Shown here: positions 1-7,517 of the stretch, piece after piece
Position numbering within the stretch: the stretch's first letter is position 1
Layout: each line of letters starts with the position of its first letter
Assembly: GCA_937967285.1 (NCBI GenBank)
Contig: CALBSU010000194.1
Location: 1 to 7,651, forward strand
Reading direction: 5' to 3'
Length of the DNA stretch: 7,651 bases
From: an uncultured Acidobacteriota bacterium
GTDB taxonomy: Bacteria; Acidobacteriota; Blastocatellia; RBC074
Notes under the pieces: model-generated
What the model was told of the DNA's origin: nothing
The model's input: only the letters and a program-made list of their open reading frames with translations
Databases searched by the model: none
Translations under genes and position numbers: made by a program

Positions 1-196
1 GGATTAAAGAGATAGTAGAAATCCCTTTGGAAACTATCTGGCTGGGTGAATATTGTGGCGTCATTACCTTCAAAATCCTCTTGGCCGCTCTTGGCGCCTT
101 GGCGTTGATTATTCTTGGCCGCTCTTGGCGACTTGGCGTTGATTATTCTTGGCCGTTCTTGGCGACTTGGCGTCGAAAATTCCTGGTGTAATAACA
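1..196. other. Noncoding region downstream of the ArsR gene
   Basis: No convincing reading frame covers this stretch; the plus-strand frame opening at 149 overlaps the regulator gene and is its shadow. Positions 10-16 and 33-39 form a weak 7-bp inverted repeat (AGATAGT/ACTATCT). From 80 to 181 there is a three-unit tandem repeat, listed separately. No T-rich rho-independent terminator is visible for the minus-strand regulator gene that ends at 197. Confidence 0.6.
80..181. repeat. Three tandem 34-bp units rich in CTTGGC
   Basis: Three directly adjacent 34-bp units lie at 80-113, 114-147 and 148-181. Units 1 and 2 differ at one base, and unit 3 diverges mainly at its end. Each unit holds three internal CTTGGC words followed by an AT-rich tail (TTGATTATT in units 1 and 2). 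The block is noncoding and sits just past the stop of the regulator gene. It resembles the short CTTNGCG-type intergenic repeats seen elsewhere in this window near 6618-6799. Function is unknown. Confidence 0.85.
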
Positions 197-526
197 TCAA
201 TCGATCAGGCGGCGGGTGGCGTTGATCTGCGACTGGAGCACTTTGCGGATCAGCTGGCAGGCCTGCTTGACTTCGGGAAAAGCAAGCGAGCAGAAGACCT
301 GCTTGCCTTCGCGACGCGTGATCAGAACCCCCGCGGATTTGAGGATCGACAGGTGCTGCGAGACGTTTGTCTTCGAGATGCCGAGCGCGTTCTGCAGCTC
401 CGTCACGCCGATCTCGCGCTCTGATATGAGATCGAGCATCTTGAGCCGGATCGGGTGCGCGAAGGCCTTGCAGATCAGGACCTGTCGCTCGTAAATCTCG
501 AGATCGTTATCTTTGTTCTCTTTCAC
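197..526 (-). CDS. ArsR-family winged-helix transcriptional regulator
   Basis: Small DNA-binding repressor-type protein of 109 aa from the GTG at 526. Residues 20-34 (KAFAHPIRLKMLDLI) match the ArsR dimer/helix-2 signature. Residues 41-66 are the helix-turn-helix (VTELQNALGISKTNVSQHL region, then LKSAGV), and 67-81 are the wing (ITRREGKQVFCSL). The classic ArsR metal motif ELCVCDL is absent; EIGVTEL stands in its place. Cysteines are at 19 (first helix), 79 (end of wing) and 90 (last helix, QACQLI), a spacing that could form a thiol or metal sensor at the dimer interface (inference). Start choice: GTG 526 gives the usual family length and begins just before the conserved core. ATG 598 (133 aa, one base after the cytochrome stop) and ATG 574 (inside the hairpin) are in frame and possible. 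It follows the octaheme gene on the same strand and may regulate it. The family is clear; start and ligand are not. Confidence 0.86.
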   Translation of the reverse strand: MKENKDNDLEIYERQVLICKAFAHPIRLKMLDLISEREIGVTELQNALGISKTNVSQHLSILKSAGVLITRREGKQVFCSLAFPEVKQACQLIRKVLQSQINATRRLID

Positions 527-560
527 GCTCTTATTCCGATCGTCAAGCGATAATGAAGAA

Positions 561-586
561 GGGGCGGAAAGCATACCGTCCGCCCC
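561..586 (-). terminator. GC-rich hairpin after the octaheme cytochrome gene
   Basis: On the minus strand, GGGGCGGA and TCCGCCCC form a perfect 8-bp stem around a 10-nt loop, 14 nt past the cytochrome stop codon. The sequence that follows (TTCTTCATT) is T-rich but not a clean U run. It therefore looks like a moderate rho-independent terminator, or an attenuator reducing read-through into the downstream ArsR gene. If the regulator starts at ATG 598 or 574, the hairpin would lie inside or at the edge of its coding sequence. Confidence 0.6.
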
Positions 587-599
587 GTAAAGATTCATT

Positions 600-2012
600 C
601 TACTTGCGGGAGCGTGATCCGGGCAAGTTGTCGAGCGGGTCTCCTGCATAACCGAGCCCCTTCCAGTCAATGCGCCCTGACGGGCTGTGACAATCGAGGC
701 ACCTGAGAGAATTCGCCGCGGGCTGGACACCGTGGAAGATGCCCATGTACCGCTTCGTGTCCACCCAGGTGAATTTGGCGTCATTGACGCCGTAGATGGT
801 CCTGGCGGCCAGCCTGACCGATTCATCCAGTTCACCGTTCGAGAAGAAATGCTCGACCGTGATCGGGATGATCCAGTTCCGGCCGGTGAGCAGCGGCAGG
901 CGCCCCCTGTGGAGCTTGAAGGCGAAGAGCTTCGATTTCGGATCGCGTCGCGATCCCTGCGGGATCATGATGCCGACCGTTCCGTCCGGCAGCCTGTAGG
1001 CAGGTTCGCCGGGAAGCTGCGCCTTCGTCCGGCCGTTGTACCAGGCGAAGACCGGTTTGACGTCCTTCTCGAGCGTGATCTTCGCGGAGTATTTATCCGT
1101 CTCTGCGTTGTAGACCGTCTGCGACCAGTCGCGAACCATGTCGGTCGGATCTGTCCGCGCAAACGACGGAATATGGCAGACGGTGCAGTTGACGCGGCTC
1201 GTGTGACGGTTGAGCACCTTCACCTTGTGCGGCGACTCGCCGTGACATTCGCTGGTACTGCAACTGAGAGAATGCCCCGGTATGTCCGTCCCGGCCAGAT
1301 CGGTCCCGCGCCCCTTGACGCGATGGTTCTCGCCGGCGTGACAACTGACGCACTGCATGTTCCTGCCGTCCGAGGCCATGTGGACGTCATAGCTCTTTTC
1401 GGCCTCGACCAGTTTGTACTCGAGATCGCCGCGCTTGTAGTTCGGGCCGCCCCCCGATGCCGAATGGCACCGGAGGCACATCGCGCGGGTCGGCGCCGAG
1501 ATCCGCTTCGAGACCGAATTGAGCCCCTCGCGGTTCTTCCACAGTATCGGACGCCACTCCCAGTCCCCCTTCTCCTGCTTGTAAAGATCGCGACGATATC
1601 CCGAGGCGTGACAGATCAGGCAGTCGATGTTCTCGAGCTGCTCGCGATCCATCTTCTCCGCGGGCTGTTTGCCGAGCCCCGCGTGACAGGTAGAACAGCC
1701 CTTGCTGACAACATCTCCACGCGAATTCTTCACCTGCCCGATCCAGTTGCCCGTCGGACTGGTGCAGAAATCGTTGAAGGTGTTGATCTTTCCGAGCTTC
1801 CTGCCACGCGAGTTGACGATGCCCGGCGCCTCCCCCTTCCACTGATAATGCTGCGAATGAAAGAAGTTCTCCGCCGCTTCCTGATGACACTCGAGGCAGG
1901 TCTTCGTCCCCTCATAGTTCTCGAAGTAGTTCTGATGCGAGTACTCCTGTGCCGAAGCCATCCCCATCATCAGCGCGAAGCCCGCGAAGATTGTGATCAC
2001 CAGATATTTCAT
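600..2012 (-). CDS. Exported octaheme c-type cytochrome, tetrathionate-reductase (OTR) family-like
   Basis: A 470-aa exported protein with eight covalent heme sites, probably periplasmic. Residues 1-21 are a Sec signal peptide ending GMASA, without a lipobox. Heme motifs are CLECH 39-43, CSTCH 106-110, CLICH 131-135, CLRCH 179-183, CVSCH 221-225, CSTSECH 251-257 (CX4CH), CTVCH 276-280 and CLDCH 438-442. The heme spacing and surrounding blocks (NDFC at 80-83, APTR before heme 4, GGGPNYKRGDL, DVHM, CHIPSFAR, and a late HGV...CLDCH...DWKGLGY end) agree with my memory of octaheme tetrathionate reductases, as does the length. OTR from Shewanella has one heme with lysine ligation and reduces tetrathionate, nitrite and hydroxylamine in vitro; the true substrate here is unknown. 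The lysine ligand cannot be assigned by eye. The start has SD GGGAGAG four bases before ATG, overlapping the porin stop. It is the third gene of the predicted operon. It could instead be an electron conduit component. Confidence 0.9.
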   Translation of the reverse strand: MKYLVITIFAGFALMMGMASAQEYSHQNYFENYEGTKTCLECHQEAAENFFHSQHYQWKGEAPGIVNSRGRKLGKINTFNDFCTSPTGNWIGQVKNSRGDVVSKGCSTCHAGLGKQPAEKMDREQLENIDCLICHASGYRRDLYKQEKGDWEWRPILWKNREGLNSVSKRISAPTRAMCLRCHSASGGGPNYKRGDLEYKLVEAEKSYDVHMASDGRNMQCVSCHAGENHRVKGRGTDLAGTDIPGHSLSCSTSECHGESPHKVKVLNRHTSRVNCTVCHIPSFARTDPTDMVRDWSQTVYNAETDKYSAKITLEKDVKPVFAWYNGRTKAQLPGEPAYRLPDGTVGIMIPQGSRRDPKSKLFAFKLHRGRLPLLTGRNWIIPITVEHFFSNGELDESVRLAARTIYGVNDAKFTWVDTKRYMGIFHGVQPAANSLRCLDCHSPSGRIDWKGLGYAGDPLDNLPGSRSRK

Positions 2013-2016
2013 GACG

Positions 2017-2025
2017 CTCTCCCTA
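2017..2025 (-). promoter_or_regulatory. Ribosome binding site overlapping the porin stop codon
   Basis: On the minus strand the porin ends TTC TAG, and the same bases begin the Shine-Dalgarno of the next gene (TAGGGAGAG, then CGTC, then ATG). Stop codon and ribosome binding site overlap, and the two genes are only 10 bp apart. This fixes the cytochrome start at 2012 and suggests translational coupling of barrel and octaheme protein. Confidence 0.75.
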
Positions 2026-3810
2026 GAACCGAGTGACCAGACCGATCGTTCCCATCGAGACCTTGCTGTAGGTCGGGAACCCGAGGATCGGCGACGAGTC
2101 GAGCCGCTTCGGCGCGCCGAGATGCCATCCCGATCCCGAATAGATGTAATCGTAGTAGATCCAATCGGCCTTGACGATGAAGCGGTTGTTGATGCGATGC
2201 GTGAGGTAAGTCTCGAAGACGTTGCCGCGCGCGTTGGTCTTCGGCGCGATGATGTCGTCGGCCGCCTGCGAGAAGTTGAACCAGTACTTCGATCCGCGGT
2301 TGAACTCGAACCCGATCTTCGTCCGATCCTCGTTCGGGAAGTTGTATCTGACTCCGACGTAGATCATGCTGCCGTTGCGGTCGCTCGGCGTCTCGAACGG
2401 ATCCGAACCAAGTCCGCCGAACGGCGTCGTGGTCGAATTCGGCCGCAGACCGACGTAGTTGGCGCTGATGAAGGTGTCGAGAGGCCCGAACCGCCGGGTG
2501 ACGTTGATCCCCGCCAGGTTGATGTGTCCCAGATTGGCCGACGGCGTGAAACGCATGACCACCGGCGCTCCGACCGGATCGCCCGTCAGAGGATTCGACG
2601 GCAGCACGATCAGTCCGTTGAACCCGTCGGTCACGTCGTAGGCCCGCGCCACGGTCGCCTGAATCAGCGTCCGCTCCGTGTTCCAGATGTCCACGTTCGC
2701 GCCCAGGAAATGAACGTCCTTCAGCCTGTCCTGCGGCAGCCTCAGCGTATCGCCGCTGCCGAAGCCCGATTCATAACCGACGCCGTAACAGAGCCTGAGG
2801 ATCGTGTTTTCGCTCAGGTTGTAACCGAAGGTCATCCCGTCGAACTGATAGTTGATCAGCGCGCCCGAAGGAGTTCCCCCGCGCAGTTCGTCATCGCGGT
2901 AGTTCGTCGGCGGTCCGGCCGTCGAAGGCCTCCGACCGATCGACAGGAAGAACGGCGAGCCGCCGATCTTCGTCCAGTTGAAATAGGCTCTGTCGACCCG
3001 CACGATGTCCGAATTCGGAATGCCGGTCGTCGTCCCGTCCAGGCTGATCGTGTTCGGCTGGCCGTTGAAGACCTGGACGCCCGTCGAATCACCGAAGACC
3101 TTGTACATGCTCAGTCGAGCCGAAACGCTGACGTTGTCCGCCACCTGCGTGTCGAGCCTGATTCGCAGCCGGTTGGTGTACATGATCTTGTTGTCGGCCT
3201 CGTACTCGGGAACAAAGGTCGACGGCATGAGCATGCCGAACAGCTGCTGCTGCATCTCCGGCGGAAACTGACTCATCGCCCCCTTGAGCTGGTCGAACGT
3301 CAGGTTCTGCGTGAAGAACTGATAGCCGCTGTAATTCGACTGTACTGTCTGGTTGATCTCGTCGATGCTCATCGGCGGCCGGCCCAGAACGCTCATCGAA
3401 AACATCGTCTTGACCAGCAGGTTCTGCAGCTTCATCCCGTCGAAATGCGCCGGGATGTCGCCCTGAACCGTATGCGCCTGGAACCGATAGTCGCCGCCGA
3501 ACCGGATCCGCTGCAAAGCCGTGTCGCGCTCGGTCTTCATGACCCGCTTGTCCAGGTCCTTCAATTCGACTACGGCCTTGTCCGCCTTCGGCTCGATCTC
3601 CTGCTGCTTCTTCTCCTGCGCCTTGAGCCGCTCCTCGAGCAGCGTCAGCGCCTTCTTCAAATCATCTATCTCGCGCTTCAACTGCGCGTTCTCACCCTGC
3701 GGATTCTGTCCCGTTCCACCCGACATCCCCGGCGGCAGCGGCGTCTGCGCCATAACCAGCTGCCCCGATATCAATACCACTGCAAGTATGAATCTGTATA
3801 AATTGCGCAT
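2023..3810 (-). CDS. Outer-membrane beta-barrel (porin-like) protein, DUF3373 type, with N-terminal coiled coil
   Basis: A 595-aa exported protein. Residues 1-21 look like a signal peptide (hydrophobic ILAVVLISG, cleavage near VMA/Q). About residues 38-90 form a heptad-rich coiled coil with many K, E and L (ENAQLKREIDDLKKAL onward). The rest is rich in alternating aromatic and polar beta-strand patterns and ends VTRF, the C-terminal phenylalanine expected for BAM-inserted barrels. Blocks such as MYKVFGDSTGVQVFNG, VDRAYFNW, LSIGRRPSTAGPPTNYRD and RGGTPSGALINYQFDGM match my memory of DUF3373 proteins, which are common in Geobacter-like bacteria and sit near multiheme cytochromes. The start at 3810 is set by AGGAGGT four bases upstream; the earlier in-frame ATG at 3834 lies before this site and is less likely. 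Being between two cytochrome genes suggests a channel or scaffold for outer-membrane electron or substrate transfer (inference). No heme motif is present. Confidence 0.87.
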   Translation of the reverse strand: MRNLYRFILAVVLISGQLVMAQTPLPPGMSGGTGQNPQGENAQLKREIDDLKKALTLLEERLKAQEKKQQEIEPKADKAVVELKDLDKRVMKTERDTALQRIRFGGDYRFQAHTVQGDIPAHFDGMKLQNLLVKTMFSMSVLGRPPMSIDEINQTVQSNYSGYQFFTQNLTFDQLKGAMSQFPPEMQQQLFGMLMPSTFVPEYEADNKIMYTNRLRIRLDTQVADNVSVSARLSMYKVFGDSTGVQVFNGQPNTISLDGTTTGIPNSDIVRVDRAYFNWTKIGGSPFFLSIGRRPSTAGPPTNYRDDELRGGTPSGALINYQFDGMTFGYNLSENTILRLCYGVGYESGFGSGDTLRLPQDRLKDVHFLGANVDIWNTERTLIQATVARAYDVTDGFNGLIVLPSNPLTGDPVGAPVVMRFTPSANLGHINLAGINVTRRFGPLDTFISANYVGLRPNSTTTPFGGLGSDPFETPSDRNGSMIYVGVRYNFPNEDRTKIGFEFNRGSKYWFNFSQAADDIIAPKTNARGNVFETYLTHRINNRFIVKADWIYYDYIYSGSGWHLGAPKRLDSSPILGFPTYSKVSMGTIGLVTRF

Positions 3811-3814
3811 GATG

Positions 3815-3821
3815 ACCTCCT
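3815..3821 (-). promoter_or_regulatory. Strong Shine-Dalgarno of the porin gene
   Basis: AGGAGGT on the minus strand is a full match to the anti-SD core, four bases before ATG 3810. It decides this start over the in-frame ATG at 3834. Confidence 0.8.
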
Positions 3822-3861
3822 GGGAGGCGATCACCGATCGTCTCCGCGCATTATCTGTTTG

Positions 3862-4206
3862 CTAACTGCACGTCTGCGGATGCTCGGAATCCGCCGCTCC
3901 GTCGATACAGTACTTCTCGATCACCTTGATCTGCTCGGGCGTCAGCGTCTCCATCAGCGGCTTCCCGCTCTCAGGCATCACCACGCCCTGATGCGTCAAC
4001 GCGAATTTCACCTTGAAGAACTTCTTCCACTGATCCTGGATGTAGGTCATCGGCGAATACTCGCCGAACTTCGAATCCACCCCATGACAAACCCTGCAAT
4101 TCGCCTTGTATAAATCCTTTCCGCTCTTCTGATACGCCGAGGCCTCGCCTACCCAGAACATCCCCGAAAGCACCAGAACCGTTATCATCAACTTCACTGC
4201 TCGCAT
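3862..4206 (-). CDS. Exported monoheme cytochrome c
   Basis: A 114-aa small periplasmic electron carrier. Residues 1-24 are a signal peptide ending GEASA. The mature part begins with the class I cytochrome pattern (GKDLYKANCRVCHG), with heme attached at Cys37 and Cys40 and His41 as axial ligand. Met77 in GVVMPESG is the likely sixth ligand, and LTPEQIKVIEKYC forms the usual final helix. Two further cysteines, 100 and 113 in the tail (KYC...HPQTC), could form a disulfide clamping the C-terminus (inference). The start at 4206 is preceded by GGAGG seven bases upstream; the longer frame from 4266 has a charged, non-signal N-terminus and is unlikely. It is the first gene of the predicted operon, 51 bp before the porin, and probably passes electrons between an unseen inner-membrane dehydrogenase and the octaheme protein. 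Confidence 0.9.
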   Translation of the reverse strand: MRAVKLMITVLVLSGMFWVGEASAYQKSGKDLYKANCRVCHGVDSKFGEYSPMTYIQDQWKKFFKVKFALTHQGVVMPESGKPLMETLTPEQIKVIEKYCIDGAADSEHPQTCS

Positions 4207-4244
4207 ATTTGCCTCCTGCCGCTCATCATTATTATTGCCATTCA

Positions 4245-4263
4245 ACTCAGGCTCTTCCTGAGT
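4245..4263. repeat. Inverted repeat in the cytochrome operon leader
   Basis: ACTCAGG, a 5-nt spacer CTCTT, then CCTGAGT: a perfect 7-bp stem. It lies just after the predicted sigma-54 transcription start and about 40 bp before the first start codon on the minus strand. It could be an operator for a repressor such as the ArsR protein, or an mRNA leader hairpin. Confidence 0.5.
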
Positions 4264-4276
4264 CACCTTCCCCTAT

Positions 4277-4292
4277 CGCAATCCCGATGCCA
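4277..4292 (-). promoter_or_regulatory. Predicted sigma-54 (RpoN) -24/-12 promoter for the cytochrome operon
   Basis: The minus strand reads TGGCATCGGGATTGCG. The invariant GG (-24) and GC (-12) are separated by exactly 10 bases, and TGGCA plus TTGC match the RpoN consensus TGGCACG-N4-TTGCW at 9 of 12 defined positions. Transcription would start near 4266, leaving a leader of about 60 nt before ATG 4206. Such promoters need an enhancer-binding protein, not seen in this window. Confidence 0.65.
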
Positions 4293-4314
4293 CTTGTTCA
4301 TCAATTCACAAGAT

Positions 4315-4343
4315 TTGCGATAAAACCATAAACTGCTTAATAT
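4315..4343 (+). promoter_or_regulatory. Weak sigma-70-like promoter candidate for the VWFA gene
   Basis: TTGCGA and TAATAT are separated by 17 bp on the plus strand, each matching 4 of 6 consensus bases. The leader would be about 190 nt. Such pairs occur by chance in AT-rich DNA, so this is only a candidate. Confidence 0.25.
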
Positions 4344-4418
4344 CAATAAATTACAGACTGGCATAATTTTCATCCCACATACCTCCCTACACCTCGCCCT
4401 GAGCAAAATTCAACAGTT

Positions 4419-4446
4419 GCGCAATTTCTTATATGAGAAATTCCGC
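4419..4446. promoter_or_regulatory. 28-bp imperfect palindrome, candidate regulator binding site
   Basis: GCGCAATTTCT, 6-nt spacer TATATG, AGAAATTCCGC: 10 of 11 positions pair. Its centre is about 165 bp upstream of the predicted sigma-54 start, a normal distance for an enhancer-binding-protein site. It is also about 110 bp upstream of the VWFA gene start, so it could serve either direction. The core TTTC-N8-GAAA is also compatible with dimeric winged-helix repressors. Confidence 0.5.
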
Positions 4447-4510
4447 AATCATATGGAACTTATGACGGTCGTGACTGGCATTAAGGGGTGAGCGTCTTAA
4501 CTGCTGGGAG

Positions 4511-4535
4511 CGGAGGCATCGTGCATGCATGGAGG
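4511..4535 (+). promoter_or_regulatory. Two competing ribosome binding sites for the VWFA gene
   Basis: CGGAGG at 4511-4516 lies eight bases before ATG 4525, and GGAGG at 4531-4535 lies four bases before ATG 4540. Both starts are in frame. The second gives a cleaner signal peptide (MLKR), and the first has the better spacing. Confidence 0.55.
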
Positions 4536-4539
4536 AAAA

Positions 4540-6612
<2,073 letters not shown>

Positions 6613-6617
6613 TAACC

Positions 6618-6799
6618 GTAAGAAATCGCGAAGGTGGCAAAGGAAAATTAGCCGCAGAGGGGGCAAAGAGGATTATTGGAATCAATGTTCGGAAAACTAC
6701 CAATAGGAAATAATCCGGACATTGATATCAATGATAATCTTTGCCACCTTCGCGGCCTTTGCGGCTAAATCTCCCTTACCGCCTTCGCGATTTCTTTAC
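6618..6799. repeat. Long imperfect inverted repeat (75- and 85-nt arms, 22-nt loop)
   Basis: The left arm 6618-6692 is a close reverse complement of the right arm 6715-6799. The outer parts match as GTAAGAAATCGCGAAGG against GTAAAGAAATCGCGAAGG, and the inner ends as ATCAATGTTCGG against ATCAATGTCCGG. The right arm has about 9 extra bases in the middle (one more CTTCGCGG-like word). It begins five bases after the VWFA stop codon, so its RNA would fold into a long hairpin at the 3' end of that mRNA. It contains CTTCGCGG/CTTTGCGG words typical of dispersed intergenic repeats. No transposase or clear target duplication is seen. Confidence 0.85.
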
Positions 6800-6812
6800 A
6801 AATTCCGGCACT

Positions 6813-6900
<88 letters not shown>

Positions 6901-7066
6901 ATTTGAGGACTGACACCGAGTGCCGTATGCACTCTGAATCGTTTGGAGCGAGGCGCCTGATGAGCCCCGCTGATTAATTCGCAGAAAGTCATCATGGCGG
7001 ACAAAAATCGAATCGATCAAACGTCTATATCGACGGAGAGCAACAAAGATGCAGTAAATGCTCTTC

Positions 7067-7097
7067 GGCGCGAGACGGTTGGGGGACCACTCGCGCC
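7067..7097. repeat. 8-bp perfect inverted repeat
   Basis: GGCGCGAG and CTCGCGCC flank a 15-nt loop that contains GGTTGGGGGACC. There is no T run after it on either strand, so it is not a standard terminator. Confidence 0.55.
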
Positions 7098-7164
7098 ACC
7101 TATTAACCGACCCCCCTCGAGGCCGATGATGGCGATGACCCCTGATCCGTTGCCATCTTCGGAT

Positions 7165-7220
7165 ACCCGGCTGGAAGAGACGAAGAATTTCACTGGTGCC
7201 TGAGCCTCTTCCAGCCGGGT
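7165..7220. repeat. 15-bp perfect inverted repeat with 26-nt loop
   Basis: ACCCGGCTGGAAGAG at 7165-7179 is the exact reverse complement of 7206-7220. The stem is too long to be expected by chance in a window this size. No T tract follows on either strand. It lies in a gene-poor stretch downstream of the FGE-type gene on the minus strand. Confidence 0.75.
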
Positions 7221-7517
7221 CAAAATCGCCGGCGCCATCCAGGCACACCTCTCCTGACGGATTACCTCCCTGCTTCAAGCTGATTTTTTCCGGAGTTCTC
7301 GGATCGGGCCGATCCAGTGAGTTATGAGAATATCAGTATTGCATTACGTGCCCGAAACGGTCCTCTCCCATCCTGAAACAGCACCATTCACCATCGATTT
7401 TCGGCACCTTGGAATTTCTGATCGACGTGGGGTTCGCCGATGCACAGCAGTCGAACTTTCGTTCGCAACTGTCTGGATTATATGGATTTTTTGCGGGTTA
7501 TCAAGGACTTTAATGTT

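Larger units (their letters stand above)
4207..4539. other. Divergent regulatory region between cytochrome operon and VWFA gene
   Basis: This AT-richer 333-bp stretch lies between start codons of opposite strands. It contains the predicted sigma-54 promoter (4277-4292, minus), a leader inverted repeat (4245-4263), a 28-bp palindrome (4419-4446), a weak sigma-70-like pair for the plus strand (4315-4343) and the ribosome binding sites. No gene is seen inside it. Confidence 0.75.
6901..7517. other. 617-bp stretch without a convincing gene
   Basis: Short frames exist on both strands (69 aa at 6994-7203 plus; 73 aa at 7017-7238 and 133 aa at 6877-7278 minus). They overlap each other, lack good ribosome binding sites and show no recognisable motif. 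The stretch holds a small inverted repeat GAGTGC/GCACTC at 6918-6934, stronger ones at 7067-7097 and 7165-7220, and a palindrome GGATCGGGCCGATCC at 7301-7315. It may be a gene remnant or a structured noncoding element; neither can be shown. Confidence 0.5.

Noticed and set aside
527..835. N-terminal extension of the ArsR frame back to 835
   Set aside because: It would overlap about 235 bp of the octaheme coding sequence on the same strand, and the added residues have no ArsR similarity.
687..2036. 449-codon open frame on the plus strand
   Set aside because: It lies antisense to the octaheme cytochrome, whose eight heme motifs prove the minus frame. Its protein is arginine-rich with no signal or motif, typical of an antisense shadow.
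1993..3801. 602-codon open frame on the plus strand
   Set aside because: It is antisense to the DUF3373-type barrel, which has a signal peptide, an SD site, family blocks and a C-terminal Phe. The plus frame gives a low-complexity R/V/D/L-rich protein.
6618..6799. CRISPR-like repeat
   Set aside because: The repeats are two arms of one inverted repeat with degenerate short words, not regularly spaced direct repeats with unique spacers.
7165..7220. Integron attC site
   Set aside because: The long stem suggested it, but no GTTRRRY/RYYYAAC core pair flanks the stem, the arms pair perfectly without the usual unpaired bases, and no gene cassette or integrase is nearby.
6994..7238. Small frames of 69 aa (plus) and 73 aa (minus) facing each other
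   Set aside because: They overlap on opposite strands, have weak or no SD, no motif and unbiased codons. Neither can be preferred.
7301..7315. Palindrome GGATCGGGCCGATCC as a terminator or operator
   Set aside because: The stem is short, no T tract follows in a useful position, and there is no start codon close enough to assign an operator role.
7452..7465. Small hairpin CGAAC/GTTCG as terminator of the FGE-type gene
   Set aside because: The 5-bp stem has no T run on the minus strand; too weak to call.
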